A DNA stretch of 64,000 nt from Lepidodermella squamata. Taxonomy: Eukaryota > Gastrotricha. Every line of letters starts with the position of its first letter. Position 1 is the stretch's first letter. Shown in pieces: positions 42,406 to 52,076 of this stretch. The position numbers and the translations under genes are program-made. The stretch is from contig JBLDXI010000019.1 in the NCBI GenBank assembly GCA_047495785.1, positions 248,001-312,000 of the forward strand, written 5' to 3'. Below the pieces are notes generated by a model. It was not told where the DNA came from. It made no database searches and was given only the letters and a program-made list of their open reading frames with translations.

Positions 42406-42656
42406 AGCGGAACCAAATTTTGGAATTTCTAGTGGCCTGAAATCGCTTTTCGAATATTTCTTGCGGGTCAATATTGGCCACAATAATTCTAGAAAAATCA
42501 CTACATGTCTATGAGACATAATAGTGTTCAATTCAGAATCCAATTCGTAGAATTCGCCTAAAATTCGTAGAATTTTAAAAAAATTGACTTTTGGATATTT
42601 CGACTTTGGTTCCGCTACAGCATTTTTAGTTCCGATACAGCAAATTTGGTTCCGCT
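42406..42656. mobile_element. MITE with AGCGGAACC ends
   Basis: AGCGGAACCAAATTT at 42406-42420 and its reverse complement at 42642-42656, 251 bp; further GGTTCCGCTACAG-like words inside. It abuts the broken family M copy, whose match to copy 1 starts about 5 nt after the element, so insertion probably removed or displaced its 5' part. Confidence 0.65.
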
Positions 42657-42660
42657 AAAA

Positions 42661-43085
42661 GATACTCCGATACTGCATTCAATCCTGGTGAAGCATGCCC
42701 CCAATCCGTTGGGCATATGTCATCATCATCGAAAAATTAATCGCAATTTCTTTCTATAGCGGCCTGCCTATCTGCCTACCGATGAGCGCTCTGACCGCAA
42801 GCTATGTAATTTTTGTTTTGAATATGAACTTACAAATTGCCGAGTCGGAGTTCGATGCCCCGATTAATTTGGAGATTATGCACATAATAATGGTTGGCAG
42901 CTTGATTGTGTCTGGGTTGGCCTTCATCACGGCGCTGGTAGCAAACGTGACTGCTGGGCTGTCAAAACTCGCCAGTTGAACTTCAATCATGTTTTCAGCC
43001 ATTGCATTGACTCTTGTTTTTGCTTACATCTATTTCCTCCGCCGAGCGGATGTTTTGGGAAACACCAACTTATTCGAAGATTGAG
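42661..43085 (+). pseudogene. Broken family M copy 2
   Basis: Close to copy 1 from CTGCATTCAATCCTGGT onward, through helix 1 and helix 2. Three defects: the first half of exon 1 is missing next to the MITE, the GGTAGG donor is now ATGTCA, and TGG at the start of helix 3 has become TGA (near 42977), so the third helix is not made. About 20 codons between helix 2 and 3 are also deleted. The remaining sequence after the stop still aligns (GCGGATGTTTTGGG), showing decay and not a rearranged end. Confidence 0.75.
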
Positions 43086-44269
43086 ATAGTTTACTTAGCG
43101 AAAAGCTGGAGCGAACATAGCCATGAAATTGCTGAATGCCTGTGAAAAAATGACATTGATCGACCAATGGCTGAAATTAAATAATTATCTGTTAGAAATA
43201 TCAGCTTCTACCTTGCTTGCTTGCCCATTAAAGCCCAACGGCATCTTTTCCTGCCACCCTATTTTTAAAAAATCCTGTAGGGTGACTACAACCCCAGGGT
43301 GTCTAAAAGGCATATCTCCGCGTTGGGAAATCGTATAAATTCGGGGAAAACGGATAAATGACCAGTGTCTCGTAGGCTTGGTGATGAGCTAGGAGCCGTT
43401 TTTTGGGACTGTCACCAAACTGCACTAAAGTGTCCTCAAAATCGATTTTGCACGAAGTATCACCTATGACCCAACTGAATGCATTTCTAGATAGATCTCA
43501 TCACGCTGATGAACTTTTACTTTGAGAGCGGCTTCCTAGCTATCATCGTTCTTGAGATAATCGTCCAGGTGTGACAAAAGGTAAGGTCACGTGACAAATT
43601 GACACTGGAATATCTCAATAATGGTAGATGATAAAAATATGCGGTTTTCAGATTCTTAATCCCCGAATTTTTCTCTTACGGAAAAGCACGTGTCAATAGG
43701 GAAAGAAAAATGAAAATATTTTCCGAAAACATTCTGGGCTTTAATGGGTTTAATGGGTTCCTGCTCAGGTAAAAGTTAATGTTAAGAGATTTTCGTCATA
43801 ACGGCATTTTTTTAGGGAAGTGCGACGAGTGTTAGGAGGTGGCAGCTGAGCTATGATTCAGCACTTGATTAGATGGCCAAGGCCGCGCCCGCAAGAAAAG
43901 CAATAACATGTTCTTTTCAAAGGCGAGCGCGATGCTTTTCGATTGTGAGTCATGCAATTGTTCACGATTTTATTGCTTATTTCGCGGATGCTCTAATGTT
44001 ATATCAAGTTGACGCAACGGCGCCTATTATCAAGTCATGTTTTTCGGGTCTAAAATCACTACAGCGGTACAGAAATGATGTCCCTGTTCAAAGCAAATTT
44101 TTCGAAAAATGCTATAAAGTCGTTGACATCAGGAAAACTTCTGATCTGGAACTCAAAGCAAATTACGCGTTGTTTTGGTTAGAGTTTAGTTCACCCAGAA
44201 GAAATTTGTCAAAAATAGTCAAAAGCTCCCCTGTAACAGGTATGTGTGTAAGAAGTGCAATTTTCCTAT
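43086..44269. other. Intergenic, no supported gene
   Basis: A 134-codon frame at 43873-44277 has no motif, no helix and overlaps the next gene's start; treated as chance. Partly shared with the upstream region of family M copy 1. Confidence 0.45.
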
Positions 44270-44788
44270 ATGGTTAAATTTTTTATACTTAGATGCCTGA
44301 AAGCGAATGGCCTGGTTGAAATTATGGTCGGCAATAAGGCATTTCTGCTGTTAATCTTGGTGAAGCGCCACCCCAATCTATTGAGTACTGGTAGGTAATT
44401 TTTATCACCGGAAAAGTTATCACAATTTATTTCTGTAGCCGCAATCTACCTATCGATGAGCGCTCTGACCGCAAGCTGCGCAATTCTTGTTTTGAATATG
44501 AATCTGCCAATTGCCAAGCTGAAGTTTGAGGCACCGATGAGTTTGGATATGATGTACAAAATAATGGTTGCCAGCTTGATTGTGGCTGGGTTGGCTTTCT
44601 TCACGGCGCTGATAGCTAACGGGACATGTTGCTGGAGATCCACTACGGCCGTGACTATTTGGCTGTCAAAACTCGCCAGTTGGACTTCGATCATATTTTC
44701 AACTTTTGGATTTGCGCTTATTTTTTCATATATCGTTTTCCTCCGCAGAGCGGATATTTTGGGAGACACCATCTTATTCGAAGATTGA
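44270..44788 (+). CDS. Small three-helix membrane protein, family M copy 3
   Basis: Exons 44270-44390 (121 nt, the same length as in copy 1) and 44439-44788, 156 residues; 48-nt phase-1 intron. Helix 1 AIYLSMSALTASCAILVLNM, helix 2 KIMVASLIVAGLAFFTALIA, CCWRSTTAV loop, helix 3 SIIFSTFGFALIFSYIVFLR, then a tail RADILGDTILFED that copy 1 lacks but the broken copy 2 still shows in its DNA. The tail may be the ancestral end, shortened in copy 1 by a stop at 42072. The start ATG gives a more hydrophobic exon 1 (MVKFFILRCL) than copy 1. Confidence 0.65.
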
Positions 44789-45055
44789 GATGATTTGGTT
44801 TGCGAAACGCTGGGATGAAGATGGCCATGAAAAATAAAAAATGAATTCCTTGGAAGACCCGCGCTTTTTCTACATTTTGAATTGTCTACATTAGCGCGGC
44901 GCAACGGGATTTGACGCTGAATTTTTATCAGTCTAATCGTTTACACATAGGAATCGATGCCGAACCCAAAAATTTTCGGCCTGAAGTGAGAAACCAAATA
45001 AAGTTGGGGCAATTTATTTCTTATAGAAACGAACTTTTCCTCAACTAATTGATCT

Positions 45056-45560
45056 ATGAGGAAACACGGAAGAGATTCGACGAGGGCGGATAACAAGATC
45101 AGCATAATATCGGCTGCAGATCTTTTCAGCGAAGCGACCTTTCATTTTTCGTTCGAACGTCTAAAAACACGCGAAGTTCAATTACAAATAGGCAGTAATC
45201 ACCTTTTTTTCAGAATCCAAATTCTGAATTTCCGTATACTTTTCAGTCGCCGTGTTATTGTCGGTTTTTTCAATGTCCACAAGTGTTGCTATTCTCTTGG
45301 TGGATAGCTCCGCCTTTGTAAATCAACCTCATTTTGAGTCATCGGCGAAAACCGCGCGAATTTTCTCGAGAACGGCCGCGACATTATTCGCAGCTTTGGC
45401 AATTTTTACGGCACTGATAGCTGCTATTTTACACTGGCAAAGACCAACAGCCTTCGCCGTCGAAGCAGCAACTTGGGGCTCGGCAATATTTTCCGCAGTT
45501 GCAGTGGCCAATGTCTTGATTTACATGCTCATCTTCTGCTTAGTTTTAAATTCGAATTAA
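45056..45560 (+). CDS. Small three-helix membrane protein, family M copy 4 (diverged)
   Basis: Exons 45056-45194 and 45247-45560, 150 residues; 52-nt phase-1 intron at the same place, just before helix 1. Sequence identity to copies 1 and 3 is low but the plan matches: VLLSVFSMSTSVAILLVDSS, then RTAATLFAALAIFTALIAAI, a loop with W-R-PTAFAVEAATW, and SAIFSAVAVANVLIYMLIFC. The shared motif A-x-F-x-TALIA in helix 2 ties it to the family. AATAAA at 45591. Function unknown. Confidence 0.65.
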
Positions 45561-45590
45561 ATCCTGGTTACGTATTTGCAATAATTGTTT

Positions 45591-45596
45591 AATAAA
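45591..45596 (+). terminator. Polyadenylation signal AATAAA
   Basis: 30 nt after the stop at 45560. Confidence 0.6.
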
Positions 45597-45861
45597 AATA
45601 ATTGAATGTGTTTTAAGATGGATGTGGGTCAAGTGTGTGGAAAAACGTTAAGATGGCTTGACCTCAACAGATGAGTCATAAAAAAGAAAGCGCGAGCCAG
45701 ATTTTATGAGTCATGTTTCAAGCTGGGAGCATCGTCGTCGTAATTACCACAACAAAATGCAGCTTAAATTGCAACAATTTTACAGAATGCTAGAAGACAT
45801 TTCTAAATTTATTTTATAATTGTAAAATTGTTATAATTATAAAAATTGTCGGCTTCGTCGA

Positions 45862-46245
45862 ATGTCAGTACAACGGCCTTGCAATCTCAACACATCTGAA
45901 GGCATAAATCCTGTACCATTCACCGTAATCGATATGGCACTCAATTCTCCAGCTGAACTTCGCAATGTCAGATTTCAAATCGACGAAGATCGACCGCGGA
46001 GAAAATGCCCGAAATGCTGGCTGGCAATAACTCTGAGCTGCCTGGTATTTGTGGCAATCTCGCTAGCGGCGATTCTGTGCAGAAACATGGACGAATGGAT
46101 CATTCAATTCGCGTTCCTTATCCCAGTTATTGCCTTCATTTTACTCCTGCGGCTGGCCGCATGCTCCAGTGACTTCAAGCCGACATCAAGCAGCAGATCC
46201 GACTCTAATAATTCATACCGACGTCTCAGTTTTATATCTCTATGA
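45862..46245 (+). CDS. Two-helix membrane protein, unclassified
   Basis: 127 residues from ATG 45862, single exon. N-terminal 50 residues cytoplasmic, then RRKCPKCW, helix 1 AITLSCLVFVAISLAAILC, a seven-residue turn NMDEWII, helix 2 QFAFLIPVIAFILLLRLA, and a Ser-rich tail. The turn between helices is far shorter than in the dispanin-like genes, so it may be a helical hairpin. AATAAA overlaps the stop codon (46245-46250). The next gene starts 91 nt downstream on the same strand. Confidence 0.6.
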   Translation: MSVQRPCNLNTSEGINPVPFTVIDMALNSPAELRNVRFQIDEDRPRRKCPKCWLAITLSCLVFVAISLAAILCRNMDEWIIQFAFLIPVIAFILLLRLAACSSDFKPTSSSRSDSNNSYRRLSFISL

Positions 46246-46250
46246 ATAAA
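46245..46250 (+). terminator. Polyadenylation signal AATAAA overlapping a stop codon
   Basis: Begins at the last base of the stop 46243-46245. A second AATAAA follows near 46269. Gene spacing here is minimal. Confidence 0.5.
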
Positions 46251-46332
46251 TTAATACCGATTAATCTAGAATAAAAAATTGATTGAGTAAACAAATCGCA
46301 TTTTTTTCATCCGCGGCGAGGAGAATTATTTC

Positions 46333-46334
46333 AG
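46333..46334 (+). promoter_or_regulatory. Acceptor-like AG one base before a start codon
   Basis: GAATTATTTCAG then A then ATG at 46336. In a 90-nt gene gap, this is the clearest trans-splice-acceptor candidate in the window. Confidence 0.5.
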
Positions 46335-46335
46335 A

Positions 46336-46914
46336 ATGGCAGGGAATAAGGACCACTCAGACGTAGCTTATTCACCTCTTGAAGATTCCAGCGATGATTC
46401 TTCTGTCGACAAATTCTCGACTAAAGCTCAAGATGGAACCAACTCAGATTACAGACCTGCTGTTATTACAATCGCCGAGACTGAGACGAAAGCTCCTGAA
46501 CCGCAGGTAACTCGTTCCAAGTCCGTAAAATTCAATCCCAAGGTCAAAAAGTACTCGCCAAACGCCGAAGTTATCATACCATCATCGATAATACCAGCTA
46601 GGACTCGGCAGGAAGACATCGAGCGGCAGTGGAGCAGATACGGCAAAACAATGTTGTGGAAAGCAGCGTTCATCAACGCCATGTTCTGCTTTGTTGTGCC
46701 GCTGTTGTACTCGATACCTGGTCTCATCGTGGCGCTGGTCGCCAGGGCTAAACCTGTCAATTACCCGTATAAACGAGAAATGTTCAAGTTCGCTGAGTTT
46801 TTCTTGAATATGTCGCTGCTTTGTAATATCGCAATCGCTAGTACACTGGCGCTTCTAGTAATGTTATTTTATGGTTTAACGCTGTATCGCAACCATCATT
46901 TGGAAATAAATTAA
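46336..46914 (+). CDS. Diverged dispanin-like two-helix membrane protein
   Basis: 192 residues from ATG 46336. The first 110 residues are acidic then basic with SKSVKFNPKVKKYSP, likely disordered and cytoplasmic. Helix 1 INAMFCFVVPLLYSIPGLIV keeps the YSIPGLIVAL core of the family's CSIPALILSL. The loop is ARAKPVNYPYKREMFKFAEF, helix 2 SLLCNIAIASTLALLVMLFY. An N-glycosylation site (NMS) is inside helix 2 and is not usable. Position, length and order of parts fit the array; identity is weak. Confidence 0.65.
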   Translation: MAGNKDHSDVAYSPLEDSSDDSSVDKFSTKAQDGTNSDYRPAVITIAETETKAPEPQVTRSKSVKFNPKVKKYSPNAEVIIPSSIIPARTRQEDIERQWSRYGKTMLWKAAFINAMFCFVVPLLYSIPGLIVALVARAKPVNYPYKREMFKFAEFFLNMSLLCNIAIASTLALLVMLFYGLTLYRNHHLEIN

Positions 46915-47773
46915 ATAGGAGGTTAGAAAGCCCTCAGATTCTAATAATATTTTATATCGATGTCATAGAAATCATAGATTAACCTGATCTGATTTATCTC
47001 CGGGATCTCAGTGTCAATATCATATAAGCCCTCCCCATTATTGCGAGAAATAATTCCTATATAAATTTCAAAAAATCAGCAATTCACGCTTTGGTAAGGC
47101 GCTGATAGATTCGATAGATTCATAGATAAAGGTTAAGATGTGAAACTCTCGATCCTCTAATGTTGTCAAAATCTCGCGGTGCAAAGGTCACCATCTGCCA
47201 AGTAAAAAAGCGTGCTTTTATCAAAGCAATGTGTGCCTAGACCGAAGCATTAAAAAGGGTAATTTTTTCCCTTAATTTTACGATAACTATCTTCTTCAAA
47301 ATGAATTAAAATGATACGCATGGCCGTAAATTTTGCTGGCTTTCAAATGAATCCAAGCTCGTCGCGCCCCAAAATAGAGAAGGACCTCTATAATTAAACA
47401 AAGGTGGTCACAAAATTTCAAATTCGACATTTTTTGACAATTGCCGGGACGGTAAATTTCAAAATTATGCATGCAAAAAATCTATAAAAATATGCATAAT
47501 TCAAGTCGCATTGAGATCTACCTTCAGGTGAAAAACGCATGCAAAATTTTGAAATTTACCGTCCCGAAAATTGTCGAAAATGTCGAAATTGAAATTTTGT
47601 GTCAACCTTTGTTTAATTATAGATGGTTCTACTAAGAATGCCTGAAAACTTCGGAAACGCAATGGAGATTTTCATTGAATTTTAGTAATATTTTATTAAA
47701 TCCGACAGCTTTCGACGTCTTTAAACATTCAAAATTTCAAATTCGATCAAAATGAATCGAGGTTTCATGAAGT
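46915..47773. other. Intergenic with one foldback element
   Basis: Between convergent genes. Holds the foldback at 47386-47627; nothing else recognised. Confidence 0.55.
47386..47627. mobile_element. Foldback element, about 95-bp imperfect arms
   Basis: Left arm CTATAATTAAACAAAGGT (about 47388) through GGGACGGTAAATTTCAAAAT and GCATGC (about 47473) is repeated inverted on the right (ATTTTGAAATTTACCGTCCC, then ACCTTTGTTTAATTATAG ending about 47622). About 80 nt loop with ATGCATAATT. No coding capacity. Confidence 0.7.
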
Positions 47774-48403
47774 TTAAGAGGCAGCATTCCTTCTTCCATA
47801 GACGATGGCTATAGGTAAGCAGATCGCCACAACAACGATCGCCAGGACCGAAAAGACGATAGACGTGATGAACCACGGCCGGAGTCGCTTCTTGTTATAG
47901 GGAACACAGTGCGGCACAACCGCACAGCAAACCGCAGGCAGTGAAACGATCGCGGTGAAAATCATCGCAACTACAGCCATGCTAAGCGCTCCAATCCTAC
48001 AACAGTCATTATCGTACTCCGACGCGTCAAACCGCGGCGATTTCACGATCTGAACCGGGGCTGGCTGAGTGCTGACATTCACCGACGGAAAAGCTCGAAT
48101 TTGCTGCTGATAGACAACCGGGGCTGATTGCTGCCTTTGGTAGTAACTCGCCTGACTAACAGGCCGAACCTGTTGGTAGTAAATCGGTGCCTGAGACGGG
48201 TGAAGAACCACCTCTTGGTTTTTCGCCGCGACTTCTTGGTCGATAGCTAAGCTGTGCCTATTATAATCCGAATCCAAGTAGTAAGAATCTGATTCATATT
48301 CCGGCTCATCTTCGACCATTACAGTTCGGCCATAAGCAACAGTTTGGCCATAGCTTGACCTGCTTGGAATAGTTACTCGGTAGTAACGACCTGGGTACGA
48401 CAT
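47774..48403 (-). CDS. Dispanin-like protein with Tyr/Gln-rich N-terminus
   Basis: 209 residues from ATG 48403, single exon, the only array member on the minus strand between 36 and 56 kb. Residues 1-125 are Tyr, Gln, Ser and Pro-rich with repeated YYQ/YQQQ words (APIYYQQVRP, SYYQRQQSAPVVYQQQ), a low-complexity stretch. Then DNDCCRIGAL, helix 1 MAVVAMIFTAIVSLPAVCCA, loop VPHCVPYNKKRLRPWFI, helix 2 TSIVFSVLAIVVVAICLPIA, short basic end. The CC pair before helix 1 and VPHC after it are the family's Cys positions. Confidence 0.75.
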   Translation of the reverse strand: MSYPGRYYRVTIPSRSSYGQTVAYGRTVMVEDEPEYESDSYYLDSDYNRHSLAIDQEVAAKNQEVVLHPSQAPIYYQQVRPVSQASYYQRQQSAPVVYQQQIRAFPSVNVSTQPAPVQIVKSPRFDASEYDNDCCRIGALSMAVVAMIFTAIVSLPAVCCAVVPHCVPYNKKRLRPWFITSIVFSVLAIVVVAICLPIAIVYGRRNAAS

Positions 48404-50093
48404 TGAGGTGAAATAATCTCAAATAACCTTTTGGCTAAATGGCTATGTGGTTTCATTCTCTTCTCGGTTTTTTCATCTCATTTTTTTCTGAAGTGTGTAA
48501 AAGGCATTAAGGAAGGTACGTAGTGCCGCTCACACGCGCTGTTCCTTTCGTGTGAAGGTATACATCAGACTTTATCTCAAGTGGATTTATTAGCATATTA
48601 GGTGTATGCTTAAACCAGATGAACAAAAAATTTGGCCGTTTTAGCGAGACCATTTTAGTTTCAAGATCGAGACCTTTCATTGAAATTTAAAAATTTGAAA
48701 AATTTGAAATTCAAATTCAATTCAAATTTAATTTAAAATTTAAATTTAAGAAATTCGAAATTCAAAACGCATAGAGGGCTGTGATCGTACATAAATAAGA
48801 TTTATAACAACATTATAATGACGTTATAGTGCGACCCAGAAAAAAAATCTATCGTACACTTTTTATTGTTGGTGCTATATTATTGCCTATTCTGCCTATT
48901 CTGTTGCTTCAATTGCATTCTTTACTACAGTTATTATCACTAGTTTCAGCAGATCGTTTTCGATAAACCGGTAAATCGAATCACGAGTTTCAAAATATAT
49001 GATAGATTGAGGATTATCATTCAATTTCATCGCACGCCTGTTACCTTTTAACTGGTATCTAACAGCTTTCTCAGCAGAATAAGAAGCTATAGAAGCTGGC
49101 ATTACCCCTGAGAAATATTTTTCTCCTTTGACAAATTCCACAATCATTCGATGACTTGAAATCTAGCTATTGCATCATTCGAAATGGCAGCTTTTACGAG
49201 GCACTTCAATGTTATGCCAAATAAGTCGTGAGAGGGTAAATTTTTCAAGCTGGGGAAAACTCGTTTGTGATTAAAATCACAAAAGAAAGGCATCAGCATA
49301 CAGGTAGTTTGTGACACGAAAAATGCGGCTATTGGCGGATTGAAAATCGAGTTAGCTTTTGGTAGTTTTTGTATCACGATTATTTTCTTAAGAAAAATGG
49401 TAAAAACTAGCTTTCCAGATTCAACAAAAGAATTGGAACATCGTCTTGAGGCCATTGGCTGTGCAGACCGCGAGGGCAGCGTTTCACCTCTGCGCGCAAT
49501 GTCAAAATTTATGAATGAAGGAAATGACCCAAATGACGTGAATAACGTAAGAGAATATTAGAACTCAAACAGCAGCAAAAAATCACAGTATTTTTTTGCT
49601 TCACATAAAACTTAGCGCGAGCGATTTATATTAGCGTTATAAGCAAAAAATAAATTTATAACAAATTTATTACTCTTTCGATCACAGCCCTCTAAGTCAA
49701 ACTTATAATTTAAATTTCATTAAAATTGAATTTTTAAAAATTTCGCCGTTTTTGAATTGAGTTTCGCGGTCGAGATCTTTCATTGGTAGGTCAAACACTT
49801 AATTCGGATGAAAGTTTGCCGATTTTGCCTTCCGTTATTAAGCTTTAATTGAAATTTCGGAGCATTTTTCCCCATGTTTATTCTCTCGTAAAACTGATCC
49901 CTTTTTTGTTTGAATAGGTGCAAAACAACGCGTTGACTTGAAGATGTATACTAGTTATAACATGTTACTCATCGCGAGTGAGTGAAGCTACTATATACAA
50001 GCTCGTCAACTATTTTATTTTTTTCTCCTAAGCTAACACACCGCTTCTCTCATTATTAAAACATCGAAGGTGCTATTATCCCACTCGTAAAAC
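48404..50093. other. Intergenic with a 919-bp TA-flanked element
   Basis: Divergent promoters of the genes at 48403 (minus) and 50094 (plus) must lie here. About 48680-48765 is a low-complexity AAATTTGAAATTC tract. The element at 48774-49692 fills most of the rest. The words TCGAGA-CTTTCATTG occur on both sides of the element (about 48667 and 49772). Confidence 0.55.
48774..49692. mobile_element. 919-bp TIR element with TA target duplication
   Basis: GAGGGCTGTGATCG at 48774-48787 is exactly inverted at 49679-49692; both sides carry TA (48772-48773, 49693-49694), as after Tc1/mariner-type insertion. It contains two adjoining minus-strand frames (49455-49144 and 49147-48896) and a plus-strand frame (49340-49561) without a recognisable transposase DDE motif. 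It may be a decayed autonomous copy or carry foreign sequence. Confidence 0.7.
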
Positions 50094-50576
50094 ATGCTGC
50101 ATTTGGAGAAGGACGAACCGGCTGCATTCCAGTACCAACGCCTTGCTGGCATCGAAGCAGCCGAGGAGCATCAGTCGCTGAATGGGACTAGTAACACCCT
50201 GAGTTACACATTCCTGCCTGGCTCGACGACCATCGTCATCCGGGCGCCGTCCGACCAGCCTGTTCACCCGTCGATCTCAATACTCAGCTATGACGCGAAG
50301 ACTGATAGCCAACGTCAGACTTCGTTGATACTGTCGATTCTGTCGATTTTCTGCGGTATGTGGGTGTGCACGATTCCGGCGCTGATTTTATACTTTGTAC
50401 CCTACTGCCTTCGGACGAATCGGACGAAATCCGCCCGGCCTTACTACATCGCTTCGATAATTTTAGCCTCGTTGGCGATTGTCATCGGCCTGGCAATAAT
50501 AATTGCGTATATCGCAGTTCGAGAATCTTTGAAAGACAGCCAAATTTCCGAATCCGGGAATGATCACAAAATTTGA
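50094..50576 (+). CDS. Dispanin-like two-helix membrane protein
   Basis: 160 residues from ATG 50094. Cytoplasmic N-terminus about 80 residues, helix 1 SILSIFCGMWVCTIPALILY, loop VPYCLRTNRTKSARPYYI, helix 2 ASIILASLAIVIGLAIIIAY, polar tail. Matches the family consensus (C-G-x-W-x-C-x-I-P-A-L, A-R-P-Y-Y-I-A-S-I-I-L-A) very closely, together with the gene at 36656. An AATAAA lies within 10 nt after the stop. Confidence 0.78.
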   Translation: MLHLEKDEPAAFQYQRLAGIEAAEEHQSLNGTSNTLSYTFLPGSTTIVIRAPSDQPVHPSISILSYDAKTDSQRQTSLILSILSIFCGMWVCTIPALILYFVPYCLRTNRTKSARPYYIASIILASLAIVIGLAIIIAYIAVRESLKDSQISESGNDHKI

Positions 50577-52076
50577 TATTAAAAAATAAAAAATGATAAA
50601 AAATTAAGGTATTACAGTCTTTATTTCAAAATGTTCAGCTGCATAAAAACTGAAACACTGAAACAGTTAAAAGTTTGTGATGCCTAATATGACTAGGCGA
50701 TAGTCATATATTTTCGATTTAAAAAACGATTCAAACGTTATTCCGCTTGATGGAAAATTTGTGGGCTCACCTCAACAAAAATTGCCCCTTTAAGTTGCCC
50801 TCTTACCTGGACAATGCGTGGCTTTTTGCCAGCTCAATTGTCACGAAAACAGGTTTCAAAGTAAGTTAAACACCTCGGTTAGAAAGTACCACAGAGGGGA
50901 ATTTTAGGTTTTTAAAGCTTCTGAGAATCAGCGACCAAGTATGGAACCTATAGTTCGAAGCAATATCGAAAGCAGCTGTTCTTTGACATGTTCGCCGAAT
51001 TTATGTTTAGGTGACCATTGGTAACAGGCAAAAAACGAGAGGACAACGTTACATCGCTCTAAGGGGTTCAGCAAGTTCGATCCACCAGATTCTATTTAAG
51101 AAAGATGCAGCGATAATTTGCGAATGAACGCGAATAAATGGATAATTTGAGAAAAATGGAAAATCTAGGAAAGATAGATGCAGCTTAATTTTGAAAAGAG
51201 CAACTATGCAAATTCTACAAAAATCAAGAAAAAGGATGAAGGGCTACCCTAGGACCTAGGAACTAAGGCTCATTCCCATATAAGAGTTGAAATAGAAAAA
51301 ATCAAAGTATTTTTCAGTGGAACCAATTTATTCGACCTAATCCAAAGGTCGCTTTTCGCCAAGGCTTTTCGAACAATTCGAACAAAGAATTTAAGGCAAT
51401 GAATGAATTCTGAAGTGAAGATTACATCTTATACAGAATTCTATACTGAATGTAAAGGCGATTTATTTCGATTTATGATATTCAATCAGGGCATCTTAGA
51501 AAGCTACCAAAAGTGTGGCTTCCGGCTCATTAAAAATTCCAAAATTCGGCTAAAAATAAGACCCTCAAAATATTATACCCGTTGAACTGAAATATGAAGT
51601 CAAGTGGCTGAGTATATAAAAACCGCAGATATAACACTCATCAATGATGAAATTGAAAGTACCAAACAATTTATTACGCCCACTCTGTTTTTTCCCCACC
51701 AAGGTCATGACGTAGGAGGTTGCGAGATGTGAACATACAAAAATACAGTGAGCTCAAAAAAGTGTACACTGCCAAGAAAATCTTGGCCGTTGCAACAACT
51801 TTTCAGGTTAACCTGTTCAAGAAGTAATAATTACCGGCGATTATCACGTGAAGAAAAAACAGCCGCCATAATATAAAAGCCGCCAATTCAAAAAAAGTCG
51901 CCTAATGAGCTGATGATTCAGTGGCCGTTTAACGCCTTCTACAGGTAATGTTTCAATCAAAACTTTAATTATTTTTGGATAGACGGTCGTGTTTGCCCGT
52001 GGGCGTACCGCGGCGGCACCATAAATACGGGTAATTTCGGGCGAAATAAATCATCATTTTTTCCGGCAACAATAAC
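50577..52076. other. Intergenic, no gene supported
   Basis: 1.5 kb. A stretch at about 51315-51400 (GTGGAACCAATTTA, then GGTCGCTTTTCG) resembles the inside of the AGCGGAACC MITE family (GCGGAACCAAATTT, GAAATCGCTTTTCG near 42407-42457), so a decayed copy may lie here. The 60-codon frame at 51403 is probably chance. Confidence 0.5.

Noticed and set aside
43873-44277. 134-codon plus-strand frame
   Set aside because: No motif, signal peptide or helix, no splice context, and it overlaps the start of a well-supported gene.
45862-46245. Assigning this two-helix gene to the dispanin-like family
   Set aside because: Its helices are separated by only about seven residues and lack the SIPAL and RP-YI motifs.
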